The notes beneath the pieces are model-generated. The model was not told the origin of the DNA. It searched no databases and saw only the letters and a program-made list of their open reading frames with translations. Both the position numbers and the translations under genes were made by a program. From Desulfuromusa kysingii (GTDB taxonomy: Bacteria > Desulfobacterota > Desulfuromonadia > Desulfuromonadales > Geopsychrobacteraceae), in assembly GCF_900107645.1 (NCBI RefSeq), contig NZ_FNQN01000001.1:517390-581389 (forward strand): 64,000 bases of DNA. The letters are read 5' to 3'. This document shows, piece after piece, positions 34,036 through 42,528 of this stretch. Numbering within the stretch: position 1 is the first letter of the stretch; each line of letters starts with the position of its first letter.

Positions 34036-34617
34036 TTAGTTCTTGAGGATTGCGAGTGCAACTGTCGTCATTGTTGTCAACTTTTCTTTGTCGGGTGCTG
34101 TTTTACTCATAACCATCATTCCTGCGGTTACGTTCAGCAGGTAAAAGGCCAGGGCCCGGCAATCCTTTTCTGGTGGAATCCCTCCAGCCTTTTGTTCGGC
34201 AAGGAGACACTGATAGAAGCTCTCTTCTAACAGGGTAAGATAGTGCTCTACCTGTTTGAATGCCTCTTCGTCGAGAAGTTCCTTCTCGATAGCACTATTG
34301 ATCAACAGACAACCGGGGCTTTTACTGGAGGTTGCATGATCGAGTCGGCGCCGAAAGAACTCTTCGATATTGTTAAGCCCCAGTGGTTGCTGGCTTAGAA
34401 CGTTAGTCTCTTCTCTGTTTATTTTCAGGACATAGTTGTCGAGACACTCGCGAAAGAGCCCCTCTTTGTTGCCAAATTCCTGATACATGCTGTGTTTGTT
34501 CAAACCTGTCACGGCCACCAGATCACTGACTGCGGTCCCTTTGAAACCTTTGACCCAGAAAATCTGGGTTGCAGCATCCAGAACTTCTTCACGCATATAT
34601 TCTTTGTTTCTTGCCAT
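34036..34617 (-). CDS. TetR/AcrR family regulator, NemR-like
   Basis: 193-aa regulator. The helix-turn-helix is at about residues 10-50 (AATQIFWVKGFKGTAVSDL, LNKHSMYQEFGNKEGLF). The ligand domain contains the SPGCLLINSAIE block seen in NemR and related electrophile sensors, with a Cys that could be a sensor. Its own promoter holds a TAGACC-type operator similar to NemR boxes. It likely represses itself and the AhpD-like gene. Confidence 0.88.
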   Translation of the reverse strand: MARNKEYMREEVLDAATQIFWVKGFKGTAVSDLVAVTGLNKHSMYQEFGNKEGLFRECLDNYVLKINREETNVLSQQPLGLNNIEEFFRRRLDHATSSKSPGCLLINSAIEKELLDEEAFKQVEHYLTLLEESFYQCLLAEQKAGGIPPEKDCRALAFYLLNVTAGMMVMSKTAPDKEKLTTMTTVALAILKN

Positions 34618-34636
34618 GTTTGGCTCCTTTTAAACA

Positions 34637-34666
34637 ATACTAGACCAACCGTTCTGAAAAGGTCAA
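34637..34666 (-). promoter_or_regulatory. TetR promoter with autoregulatory operator
   Basis: Minus-strand TTGACC (complement of 34661-34666) and TAGTAT (34637-34642) are 18 bases apart. The plus-strand TAGACCAACCGTTCTG (34641-34656) is an imperfect palindrome over the -10 and spacer and matches the operator at 33983-33996. Confidence 0.65.
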
Positions 34667-34713
34667 GCTACCATCTGCTTTTTTTAGGGAGCGAGTTATA
34701 AGCTGATGGCTTG

Positions 34714-34776
34714 TCATTCAGTGAGCTCAGCCAATACCGCCTCGATAACGCCCATAATGACTGCGGTTTTTTGCAT
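34714..34776 (-). CDS. Candidate 20-residue peptide
   Basis: A short frame, MQKTAVIMGVIEAVLAELT plus Glu, begins at ATG 34776 behind a very good ribosome site (GGAGGAAAAATT) 44 bases after the nitroreductase stop. It is mainly hydrophobic and could be a leader, a membrane peptide or the remnant of a larger gene. No homology is claimed. Confidence 0.3.
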   Translation of the reverse strand: MQKTAVIMGVIEAVLAELTE

Positions 34777-34820
34777 AATTTTTCCTCCTTCAAAACGTCA
34801 GAATGACGGGGTGTCGAAGC

Positions 34821-35543
34821 TCAAGCCCAGCTGACGATATCTTCAATCTTACGGCGGGTCTTGACATGTGGTGGCTCGTCAACACGATATCCAAAAGCGA
34901 CCATGACCACAGGTTTGTAGCGCGTGGGATCGATCCCAAAGTGCTCTTCGAGGACTGCCATGGTCTTATCCACTTCAAACCCTTCGATAGGACAGGAATC
35001 GATGCCCATCAACGCGGCTGCAGTCATCATGTTTCCTAACGCGATATAAGCCTGACGTGCGGACCAATCATTGATTTGACGGTCCCCGGAAATATGAAAA
35101 TCCTGTTCTTGAAATTTCTGGTAGGCAGAGTTGATAAATGCAACAATTTCGTCGGGTAACTGCTTGACCTCTTTCAGGTGTTTTTGCAAGTAGGTGGAAT
35201 GATGCGTCATCGTCGTCCCGGTATGCCCCAGAAAGATGCCAAAGTGGCTGGCTGTACCAAGTTGTCCGGCAGTCCCGTTCGTCGCCCCATTGGCTCCCCA
35301 AGCAAATTCTCGGAACAACTCACGTTTTTCCGGAGTTTGGATGATCAGCAGCTGCCAGGGTTCCATACCGAAAGAGCTGGGTGACAGCCGTGCGGTTTCA
35401 AGAATAGTGTTGAACTCACCGGCATCAATTTTGCGATGTGGATCAAACACCTTGGTCGCATGCCGGAAATTGAAAGCTTCGATGATCTGGCGTTGCACAT
35501 TATGTTGAGAGTTGGATTTGTCGATGGTCTTAGTTTGCATCAT
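34821..35543 (-). CDS. NAD(P)H-dependent nitroreductase, NfsB-like
   Basis: 240-aa flavin reductase of the nitroreductase family. The FMN motif FNFRHATKVFDPHRKI lies near residues 23-38, and RLSPSSFGMEPWQLLII and the C-terminal VVMVAFGYRVDEPPH follow. GGAG lies 6 bases before the ATG. It is divergent from the LysR gene, which probably controls it. Substrates may include nitroaromatics, quinones or flavins. Confidence 0.92.
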   Translation of the reverse strand: MMQTKTIDKSNSQHNVQRQIIEAFNFRHATKVFDPHRKIDAGEFNTILETARLSPSSFGMEPWQLLIIQTPEKRELFREFAWGANGATNGTAGQLGTASHFGIFLGHTGTTMTHHSTYLQKHLKEVKQLPDEIVAFINSAYQKFQEQDFHISGDRQINDWSARQAYIALGNMMTAAALMGIDSCPIEGFEVDKTMAVLEEHFGIDPTRYKPVVMVAFGYRVDEPPHVKTRRKIEDIVSWA

Positions 35544-35665
35544 TTTTATCTCCGTTTTAGTGTCGAGTGTTGTGCCATTTATTATTTTCAGATCATAGCC
35601 CTTGATGAATTCCAGTTAAACAGTATAATGATTGAAATATTATCAAATTATTTTGGAGAATGGCA

Positions 35666-36634
35666 ATGTTGGTAGAAGATCTTCAGTTTATCCTCAAGGT
35701 CGCTGAATTTCGTAGTATCACTGCAGCTGCAACTCATTTGGGGATGCGGACAGCGACCGCAAGTGCTGCTCTTAAGCGGGTGGAAAGTGCCTTGGGGGTG
35801 GAGTTGTTTATCCGTACAACTCGGAGTCTTCGTTTGACCAGTGCGGGAGAAAGATACCTCCCACAGTGTGAACAGGCGCTGCTGATGCTCGATCAGGCTA
35901 AACTGAAAATTAAGGATGACCAGGATATTGTCGATGGGGAACTGCGGATCGCGGTGTCATCCGATCTAGGGAGAAATCTGGTGATGCCCTGGCTCGATGA
36001 ATTTATGGAAAGTCATCCTCAGGTCACCTTGAGGGCCGATATTAGTGATCGAAAAATTGATTTTTATCGTGATCTCGTCGATATGGCATTGCGTTATGGG
36101 TCACCAACTGATGCGAGCTTGTATGGATTTAAGATCTGCAACGTTCCAGGAGTTTTGTGTGCGACCCAAGAGTATCTCGATCAGTCTGGGACCCCCAAAC
36201 ACCCTCATGATTTAACCTCACATAATGGACTTTTTTATCAACTTAACGGGATGACTCATGATGTCTGGGAGTTTTCACGGAATGGGACGGACTATAAAGT
36301 CAAGATGAGTGGAAATCGTGCCTCGAATGATGGTGATCTGGTCCGGCGTTGGTGTGTCACCGGGAAGGGGTTCGCGGTCAAGTCCTGTCTCGATATGTCT
36401 GCTGATTTACTCTCAGGCAAAGTGATAAGTGTCATGCCCGAGTTCATCCCCAGATCGACCGAACTCTGGCTTATTTGCCCGAGTCGGCAACTGATTACCC
36501 CGGCGGTTCGATTGTTACGAGATATGTTTCATGTAAAGTGTGGAGAAATTATGCAACAATTGATTGAACAGGGAATATTTGGTGATCATGTCCGGCAAAA
36601 AGGCTTATTGTCTGCTGATAACCTTTTTCCATAG
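35666..36634 (+). CDS. LysR family transcriptional regulator
   Basis: 322-aa regulator. The N-terminal winged helix (FILKVAEFRSITAAATHLGM, ATASAALKRVESALGVELF) is followed by a periplasmic-binding-type effector domain from about residue 90. It ends about 25 residues after the usual domain end. ATG 35666 is used because GGAG lies 7 bases before it. Divergent from the nitroreductase and 44 bases before the flavoprotein, it may regulate both. Confidence 0.93.
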   Translation: MLVEDLQFILKVAEFRSITAAATHLGMRTATASAALKRVESALGVELFIRTTRSLRLTSAGERYLPQCEQALLMLDQAKLKIKDDQDIVDGELRIAVSSDLGRNLVMPWLDEFMESHPQVTLRADISDRKIDFYRDLVDMALRYGSPTDASLYGFKICNVPGVLCATQEYLDQSGTPKHPHDLTSHNGLFYQLNGMTHDVWEFSRNGTDYKVKMSGNRASNDGDLVRRWCVTGKGFAVKSCLDMSADLLSGKVISVMPEFIPRSTELWLICPSRQLITPAVRLLRDMFHVKCGEIMQQLIEQGIFGDHVRQKGLLSADNLFP

Positions 36635-36678
36635 ATGTTACCCCCCTATATTTTATTTGAGAACTCAGGAAACCCGTT

Positions 36679-37263
36679 ATGAAAATACTTGCTATCAATG
36701 GCAGTCGTAGAAAGCAGGGCAATACCAGCATCCTGCTGCAATCCATTTTGAAAGCTGCGGATCAGGCTCAGCATGCTATTGAGATGATATCTCTTGGTGA
36801 TTACCGCATTGAAGCTTGTACCGGTTGTGAAGGTTGTAGTGGTTCCTGGGACTGTGTCATTAAAGACGATTATGCTGAACTGATTCATAAGTTGGATCAA
36901 GCTGACGCTGTCATTCTTGGCTCACCAACTTACTGGTACACCGTCACCTCAGACATGAAGCGATTTATTGACCGCTGTTACAGCTTGATCCAGTATCCGC
37001 ACAATCGTCAGCAATGGATTGGTAAGTATCAGGATAGCCATAAGGTTTGTGTGACCGCAGCTGTTTGTGAGCAGCCAGAAGAGTCAATGATGGGTAATAC
37101 CTTGACCCTTCTATCAGATTTTTCCCGTGATATCGGTTTGCAATTAATTGATTCTGTGGCGGCACTGCATTGTTTTGAAGCCGGAAGGGTAAGAGGGGAA
37201 ACTACGGTTCTGGAGAAAGCCGAGCAGGCCGGGACAATGATGCTACAAGCGCTGGAGCGTTAA
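36679..37263 (+). CDS. Iron-sulfur flavoprotein / FMN reductase-like protein
   Basis: 194-aa flavodoxin-like protein with the FMN motif NGSRRKQGNTSILL (about 7-20), GSPTYWYTVTSDMKRFIDR and a compact cysteine motif Cys47-x2-Cys50-x2-Cys53-x5-Cys59. This fits the [4Fe-4S] motif of archaeal/clostridial iron-sulfur flavoproteins, which act in oxygen or peroxide defence. It lies 44 bases after the LysR stop with no clear terminator between. Confidence 0.86.
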   Translation: MKILAINGSRRKQGNTSILLQSILKAADQAQHAIEMISLGDYRIEACTGCEGCSGSWDCVIKDDYAELIHKLDQADAVILGSPTYWYTVTSDMKRFIDRCYSLIQYPHNRQQWIGKYQDSHKVCVTAAVCEQPEESMMGNTLTLLSDFSRDIGLQLIDSVAALHCFEAGRVRGETTVLEKAEQAGTMMLQALER

Positions 37264-37390
37264 TCTATATCACCCACTGTTTAAGTCAAGAGATTCATCC
37301 GCTTTGCTTCGTTCCCGATCCAATCTCTGGACCACTTTATCTTTCGTCTGCGACATCCTTTGAGGTCATTCCACTTTATTTAATCCATTA

Positions 37391-37462
37391 TGTGTATATG
37401 CACAAATATTTCTTGACAAGGGCCGCTTTCAGAGCTAGTCTTATTATGTGCATATGCACATA
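37391..37462 (+). promoter_or_regulatory. Promoter flanked by two palindromic operators
   Basis: TGTGTATATGCACA (37391-37404) and TATGTGCATATGCACATA (37445-37462, perfect) are the same palindrome type, centred 56 bp apart. TTGACA (37413-37418) lies between them. Candidate -10 boxes are TAGTCT (37436-37441) and TATTAT (37442-37447). It controls the ORP-like cluster. No regulator gene for this site is in the window. Confidence 0.7.
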
Positions 37463-37542
37463 GTGGTTGCGGTTATTGAGTCTGTAACTGGGACTCCCGC
37501 AAGCAATACTTTCATAAACAACTTAATTTAAAGGAGGCAGTT

Positions 37543-37779
37543 ATGCCAGGTAGAGATGGAACAGGACCACAAGGGCAAGGTGCAATGACCGGAAGAGGTT
37601 TAGGCGTTGCCGGTCAAGGGCAAGGTGTAAGGGCTGGAAATGGCCAAGGTCAACGCTTGGGCTTAGGTCAAAATCAAGGTCCCAATAATCAACAAGGGCG
37701 CGGGTTAGGTGCCAGACGCGGTGATGGCATGGCAACTGGTCGTGGCCAAGGTATGGGACGCGGCAGAGGCAGACGTTGA
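37543..37779 (+). CDS. DUF5320-like Gly/Arg/Gln-rich protein
   Basis: 78-aa low-complexity protein beginning MPGRDGTGPQGQGAMTGRG, the signature of DUF5320-type proteins next to NifX/MinD genes. The rest repeats G-Q-G-Q and R-G units and ends GRGRGRR. It has no Cys. AAAGGAGGCAGTT precedes the ATG. Function unknown; metal- or protein-complex assembly is a common guess from context only. Confidence 0.85.
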   Translation: MPGRDGTGPQGQGAMTGRGLGVAGQGQGVRAGNGQGQRLGLGQNQGPNNQQGRGLGARRGDGMATGRGQGMGRGRGRR

Positions 37780-37787
37780 TAGTTCTT

Positions 37788-37817
37788 CATTGGGGCAGCC
37801 GGTTGGCTGCCCCAATG
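37788..37817 (+). terminator. Strong intercistronic stem-loop
   Basis: CATTGGGGCAGCC (37788-37800) pairs perfectly with 37805-37817 around GGTT, just after the DUF5320-like stop. No T-tract follows, so it may be an attenuator or stabiliser that sets the ratio of the first protein to the rest. Confidence 0.6.
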
Positions 37818-37868
37818 GCGTAGCCTGCAGGCGAACCTGGAGGCACAAGCATTGGAGTACAAACGCAT

Positions 37869-38390
37869 ATGTTAATCGCAATAACCGCACAGGAAAATTC
37901 CTTGCAATCAGAGATCGATCCAAGGTTTGGCAGGGCCGCTTATTATCTGATTATTAATACTGAAACTGACGAAGTCACCGGGCACGATAACAGTGCCGGT
38001 ATCAATGCGGCAAATGGTGCTGGAACCGGGGCCGCACAAACATTATCTGAATATGGAGTCGAAGCCCTTTATACGGGGAAAGTTGGCCCGAAAGCCGCTG
38101 AAGTTTTAAATCAGGCCAAGATCCCTTATTTTGAGGATATCTCAGGAACGGTTCAAGATGTCCTTGATCAAATAAAGGGGGGAGGCTCGCCCAAACAGGC
38201 TATTGCAAACAGTAATACGCCAACTGCAAGTCAAACCGTCATAAACCCAGATTCGGATGTTGCATCTCGATGCCCCGGGGCGTTGACTGGCGCCGGTCGG
38301 AGAATGGGAAATGGCTGTGGGCAGGGGCAGGGGAAGAGATGTGGTTCTGGTCGCGGGCAAGGACAAGGGCGTGGGGGCTGTCGACGTTAG
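37869..38390 (+). CDS. ORP/NifX-NafY family protein with Gly/Arg/Cys-rich tail
   Basis: 173-aa protein. The N-terminal half (about 1-105) is a dinitrogenase FeMo-cofactor binding (NifX/NafY) domain: IDPRFGRAAYYLI, NGAGTGAAQTLSEYGVEALY and VGPKAAEVL. The last 45 residues form a Gly/Arg/Gln tail with several Cys (GNGCGQGQGKRCGSGRG). The family includes the Mo-Cu orange protein of Desulfovibrio. Tail resembles the DUF5320-like neighbour. No nitrogenase genes are in view. Confidence 0.88.
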   Translation: MLIAITAQENSLQSEIDPRFGRAAYYLIINTETDEVTGHDNSAGINAANGAGTGAAQTLSEYGVEALYTGKVGPKAAEVLNQAKIPYFEDISGTVQDVLDQIKGGGSPKQAIANSNTPTASQTVINPDSDVASRCPGALTGAGRRMGNGCGQGQGKRCGSGRGQGQGRGGCRR

Positions 38391-38539
38391 CAATTTATCT
38401 CAAGGGTAGATTCAGTGGATAAAATTTTACTATAATGGGCTTCGTTGTGTTCACGATCGTCCCAATTTGAATCATACTGAGTTAGAGGGGTTGTCGTTTA
38501 CAGTTTTATAATTCACTTAACAATGGAGCTAAGCATACT

Positions 38540-39274
38540 ATGATTATCGCAGTAACTGCCAAGGAAGCGTCTTTACAATCAGAAGTTGATCCAAGGTTTG
38601 GCCGTGCCGCCTACTTTTTAATCGCCAACAGCGCAACGGGTGAGGTCTACGCTCACGACAACACTGAAGGGATTGAAGCTGACAACGGTGCTGGGACCGG
38701 TGCATCGCAACAGCTGGCAGAATTCAAAGTGGATGTCCTCTATACCGGTCATGTTGGACCCAAAGCTGCAGAGGTGCTAGATAAGGCGAAGATTGCCTAC
38801 CACGAAAATACCACTGGAACGGTCGAAGAGGTTTTATCCCGGATTCCTCAGGAGTCTCAGCCACAGGAGGCCCCGAAAGAAACTGTCTCTGCTCCAGAAA
38901 ATGGAGCATTCCGTTTGGCGATACCAGCGGATTCTGACGCGGGATTGACCGCACAACGGTCAGGCCATTTTGGTAAGTGTGCTTATTACACTTTGATAGA
39001 TATTAAAGATCAAGAGGTGCAACAGGTTGTTGCCATGAAGAATGGTGGCCATGTTCAGGGTGGTTGCTCGGTTCCGGTGATATTGTTGAACGCCAATCAT
39101 GTCGATAAGCTGATTGTTGCCGGAATTGGTGGTCGTCCCTTGCAGGGCTTCCGTGATGCCGGGATTGAAGTTTATGCCGGAGCAGGGCAAACGGTGCAGG
39201 AGTCGGTTGATTTGTTCCTGGCTGAGCAACTTGCACCAATCAGCAATGATCAGGTTTGCGGTGGGGGCGCATAG
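38540..39274 (+). CDS. Tandem NifX/NafY-domain protein
   Basis: 244-aa protein with two NifX/NafY domains. The first (about 1-112) is nearly the same as the previous gene's (VDPRFGRAAYFLI, GAGTGASQQLAEFKVDVLY). The second (about 125-230) is divergent (AQRSGHFGKCAYYTLID, KLIVAGIGGRPLQGFRDAG). It ends in CGGGA. The duplication suggests local gene growth by domain copying. Stop shares one base with the following GTG start, so expression is coupled. A TATAAT at 38431-38436 could give an internal promoter. Confidence 0.88.
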   Translation: MIIAVTAKEASLQSEVDPRFGRAAYFLIANSATGEVYAHDNTEGIEADNGAGTGASQQLAEFKVDVLYTGHVGPKAAEVLDKAKIAYHENTTGTVEEVLSRIPQESQPQEAPKETVSAPENGAFRLAIPADSDAGLTAQRSGHFGKCAYYTLIDIKDQEVQQVVAMKNGGHVQGGCSVPVILLNANHVDKLIVAGIGGRPLQGFRDAGIEVYAGAGQTVQESVDLFLAEQLAPISNDQVCGGGA

Positions 39275-40104
39275 TGATCATCTCAGTTGTCAGTGGCAAA
39301 GGTGGTGCGGGAAAAACCACCCTTGCCGCATCAATTGCCCAGGTCTTTTCTGCGGAATTCTATGATCTGGATGTTGATGCCCCCAATGCGGAATATTTTC
39401 TGCAACCGAAATTTTCCCAAACAACCCCGGTCACTCAACCCGTGCCGGTGTTTGCAGAGGATCTTTGCGATGGCTGCGGTATTTGTACCAAAGAGTGTCG
39501 TTTTCATGCCCTCTATAAAATTCTTAAGACCGTCTATCTCACCGAAACTCTCTGTCATGGTTGTGGTCTCTGTGAAAAGGTCTGTCCACAACAAGCTATC
39601 AGTTATCAACAGGCTTCTGTCGGCAATATCCGAACGGGTTACTCGCAGAAAATTGACAATATGGTGCATATCGGTGACCTGACTATTGGTTCCACCCGTG
39701 GTACCTATCTGATTGGTGAGATGGTCAAAAAGATAGATCGGCAGAAGCTTTCGGTCATTGACGGTCCTCCCGGTAATTCTTGTGCCGCAGTTGCAGCGTT
39801 GAAGCCAGCGGATCTGGTTGTTCTGGTGGTTGAACCAACGCCATTCGGTTTTCATGACATGCAACAGACAGAGCAGATTGTGCAACAGATGGGAAAAAAT
39901 TACCTGATTATCGCTAATAAAGCGATGGGTTCTGAGAGTGTCGATCAATTCTTTCAGGGTAAATCCAAACAGACGGCATTGACAATCCCCTTGGACGATC
40001 GTTATCACAAAGCGAATTTACGGGGAGAGATCCTGAGCCAGAAATTCAGTGAGATTCACCAGGGACTGCATACTGCAGTTAGTCGGGAGCTGGAAAAACT
40101 ATGA
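39274..40104 (+). CDS. MinD-type ATPase with inserted two-cluster ferredoxin domain
   Basis: 276-aa P-loop ATPase. Walker A SGKGGAGKTTL is near residues 7-17. Two [4Fe-4S] motifs, CDGCGICTKECRFH and CHGCGLCEKVCPQ, are inserted around residues 67-105, and the switch/Walker B region is VIDGPPGNSC. GTG 39274 is chosen from overlap with the previous stop and GGTGGGGGC before it. These ATPases occur in pairs with ORP-family proteins and probably insert or move metal clusters. Confidence 0.93.
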   Translation: MIISVVSGKGGAGKTTLAASIAQVFSAEFYDLDVDAPNAEYFLQPKFSQTTPVTQPVPVFAEDLCDGCGICTKECRFHALYKILKTVYLTETLCHGCGLCEKVCPQQAISYQQASVGNIRTGYSQKIDNMVHIGDLTIGSTRGTYLIGEMVKKIDRQKLSVIDGPPGNSCAAVAALKPADLVVLVVEPTPFGFHDMQQTEQIVQQMGKNYLIIANKAMGSESVDQFFQGKSKQTALTIPLDDRYHKANLRGEILSQKFSEIHQGLHTAVSRELEKL

Positions 40105-40970
40105 CACGCCAGATTGCCATCCTCAGTGGGAAGGGGGGGGCTGGAAAGACCTCAATCACCGCTTCGATAATTAAAATGATGGATTCAGTTGTTGCCGTTG
40201 ATGCCGATGTCAACGCTTCAAACCTGCCTATTCTTCTCCCCTATGTTTCACAATCAAGCAGTGCCTATTATGGGATGGACATTGCTCAGGTTGATCATAA
40301 TCAGTGTACCCGTTGTGGCCTCTGCCTCTCGACCTGCCAGTTTGACGCCATCAGTCAAGATGACGATGGTAAAATTTTCATTGATTCTGATTGTGAAGGT
40401 TGTGCCGCTTGTGCCTTTGTCTGTCCAGTCAATGCAATCAGCATGACTGATCGTAAAGGTGGCGATTGGTATGTCAGCACTATTGATAACGGTTTTCTGG
40501 TGCATGCTGACTTAATTCCAGGTGAAGATAATAGTGGAAAATTGATTACCAAGGTTCGGGGGGAAGCATCAACTCTTGCAAAAGCGAACAATATTGCCTA
40601 CATTGTTATCGATGGACCGCCGGGGACCAGTTGTCAGGCGATTTCATCAATCACTGGAGTTGATCTGGTTCTGGCCGTTGTCGAAGAGAGCCTTTCTGGT
40701 CTTTCTGATTACCGCCGTCTGGCAGAGCTGATACAGAAATTTTCTATCCCCCATGTTGTCCTGCTTAATAAGGCCGGGTTCAACGCAGAGGTTGAAAATA
40801 AGATAGTTCAGGCTGTTGAAGAATTTAATGGAAAAATTATTGCCCGGATTCCTTTCGACCATAAAATTCCTCAAGCATTGCAACATCTGCAATCACTGGC
40901 AGACATGGATGGTTATCGAGAGATCATTGCTAAACTCCTTGAAAATATGAAAATATCCCTGAAAGACTAA
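40101..40970 (+). CDS. Second MinD-type ATPase with ferredoxin insert
   Basis: 289-aa paralogue of the preceding ATPase. Walker A LSGKGGAGKTS, cluster motifs CTRCGLCLSTCQFD and CEGCAACAFVCPV, and VIDGPPGTSCQAI are intact. The start overlaps the previous stop as ATGA. The two probably form a heteromeric complex, as proposed for the orange-protein system of Desulfovibrio. Confidence 0.93.
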   Translation: MTRQIAILSGKGGAGKTSITASIIKMMDSVVAVDADVNASNLPILLPYVSQSSSAYYGMDIAQVDHNQCTRCGLCLSTCQFDAISQDDDGKIFIDSDCEGCAACAFVCPVNAISMTDRKGGDWYVSTIDNGFLVHADLIPGEDNSGKLITKVRGEASTLAKANNIAYIVIDGPPGTSCQAISSITGVDLVLAVVEESLSGLSDYRRLAELIQKFSIPHVVLLNKAGFNAEVENKIVQAVEEFNGKIIARIPFDHKIPQALQHLQSLADMDGYREIIAKLLENMKISLKD

Positions 40971-41000
40971 TCCCATACAAACCGACAAAGGATCTGGACG

Positions 41001-42224
41001 ATGAAGGCTGTAAAAATTACCGATGGAATATACTGTTTACCTGTTAACCTGGAAAGCTATCAGTTGTTTGAAGGCATGTGGCCGATGCCTAATGGGATTT
41101 CAATTAATTCCTACATTGTCCAAGGTGATAAAACCGCCATAATTGATCTGGTCGAAGACACTGATGGCAAACCGGCAGAATTAGAGGCGGAAATTCATTC
41201 TATCCCGCTCGATCAAAAAAATATTGACTATATGATTATCAATCATATGGAGCCCGATCACACCAGTTGGCTCCCCGAGTTTTACCGAAAAAACCCGCAA
41301 CTGCAATTTTATCTGACCGGGAAAGCCGCAGGCCTGTTGAAATCGTTTTGTGGTATTGAAGAGAATGTTCACATTGTTAAAGACGGTGACACCCTGGATC
41401 TGGGACAAGGCAAAGTGCTCAGCTTTCACGAAACCCCGAATATCCATTGGCCCGAAACGATGATGACCTTTGAACAGAGTAGCGGCACTTTGTTCTCTTG
41501 TGATGCCTTTGGTTCTTACGGGAAACTGGAAAGAGTCTTTTTCGATGATCGCCTCTCCACCGAACAGCACACCTTTTTCAGCAATGAAGCGCTGCGTTAT
41601 TATGCCAATATTGTTGCGAGTTTTTCGACTTTTGTTACCAGAGGGATTGAAAAATTAAGCGCCTTGGACATCAAGGTGATAGCACCATCTCACGGCATCG
41701 TCTGGCGGGAAAACCCGAAACAGATCATCGACTCTTATGCCCGTTTTGCTGAATATATGAATGGCCCGGCCGAAGCTGAAGTGACGGTTATCTGGTCAAG
41801 TATGTACGGCAATACTGAAAAGCTGGTCAGCAATATTGTGCAGGGCGTGCGCAAAGAGGGCTTACCGGTGCATGTTCACCGTGTTCCCGATGAGCATGTT
41901 GGAATTCTCCTCGCCTCTGCCTGGCGATCCGCTGGCCTTATCCTCGGTATGCCAACATATGAATACGAAATGTTCCCACCTATGGCGTGGGTGCTTGATA
42001 TGTTCCGGCGGAAAAAGGTCCTGAATAAAAAAGTTCTCCGCTTCGGTTCAGCTGGTTGGTCTGGCGGTGCCCAGCGTGAACTGGATAAGTTGACTGAGAA
42101 ACTCAAGTGGGAATTTATCGATCCCATCGAATGGATGGGAGCTCCTGGCGAGCACGAGCTGGATCTGGCCTTGAGTCAGGGACAAGCTCTGGCAAGGCAG
42201 GTCAAGGATTTCTGCTCCAAGTAG
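41001..42224 (+). CDS. Flavodiiron protein (FprA family)
   Basis: 407-aa enzyme that reduces O2 (and often NO). The N-terminal MBL-type domain holds diiron ligands in NHMEPDHTSW, HWPETMMTF, SCDAFGSYG and APSHGIVW. The C-terminal flavodoxin domain begins VIWSSMYGNTEKLVSNI. No rubredoxin domain is attached; the rubredoxin at 12.4 kb could donate electrons. It follows the MinD gene by 30 bases with AAAGGATCTGG, so it may be co-transcribed with the ORP-like genes. Confidence 0.95.
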   Translation: MKAVKITDGIYCLPVNLESYQLFEGMWPMPNGISINSYIVQGDKTAIIDLVEDTDGKPAELEAEIHSIPLDQKNIDYMIINHMEPDHTSWLPEFYRKNPQLQFYLTGKAAGLLKSFCGIEENVHIVKDGDTLDLGQGKVLSFHETPNIHWPETMMTFEQSSGTLFSCDAFGSYGKLERVFFDDRLSTEQHTFFSNEALRYYANIVASFSTFVTRGIEKLSALDIKVIAPSHGIVWRENPKQIIDSYARFAEYMNGPAEAEVTVIWSSMYGNTEKLVSNIVQGVRKEGLPVHVHRVPDEHVGILLASAWRSAGLILGMPTYEYEMFPPMAWVLDMFRRKKVLNKKVLRFGSAGWSGGAQRELDKLTEKLKWEFIDPIEWMGAPGEHELDLALSQGQALARQVKDFCSK

Positions 42225-42250
42225 AGATCGTCTGGAACAGTTAAGTTATA

Positions 42251-42291
42251 GAAACAGGGGAGTGGATCAAATAGGTCGACTCCCCTGTTTC
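42251..42291 (+). terminator. Terminator after the flavodiiron gene
   Basis: GAAACAGGGGAGT (42251-42263) pairs perfectly over 13 bp with 42279-42291 around a 15-base loop, 26 bases after the stop. Only a short T-rich run follows, but it closes the cluster. Confidence 0.65.
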
Positions 42292-42349
42292 GTCTTCCCT
42301 CCAAAGCCATTGATAGAGTTACCCTGTCCAGTATCGTGACGTTCTCGAG

Positions 42350-42377
42350 TTGTTATCATTGCCGTCATTGCTATACT
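42350..42377 (+). promoter_or_regulatory. Candidate promoter of the AmrS-like gene
   Basis: TTGTTA (42350-42355) and TATACT (42372-42377) are 16 bases apart within the 237-base gap before the radical SAM gene. I see nothing else in that gap. Confidence 0.4.
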
Positions 42378-42528
42378 TAAATCCTGGACACAATCATCTC
42401 GACGGTTTTTTAGTTCTGCGACTGAGGAATGAGAATTTCCTTGAGATGACAGTGAGTCCCGTGGATTTTGTCGCTGCGCTTTTGCGTCTCTGGAGCGGAA
42501 CGGATCTGTTTTGAAATAGGGGTTATTT

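Noticed and set aside
37869-40970. Nitrogen-fixation gene cluster
   Set aside because: NifX/NafY domains are present but no nifHDK, nifB or nifEN; the layout fits the orange-protein type instead.
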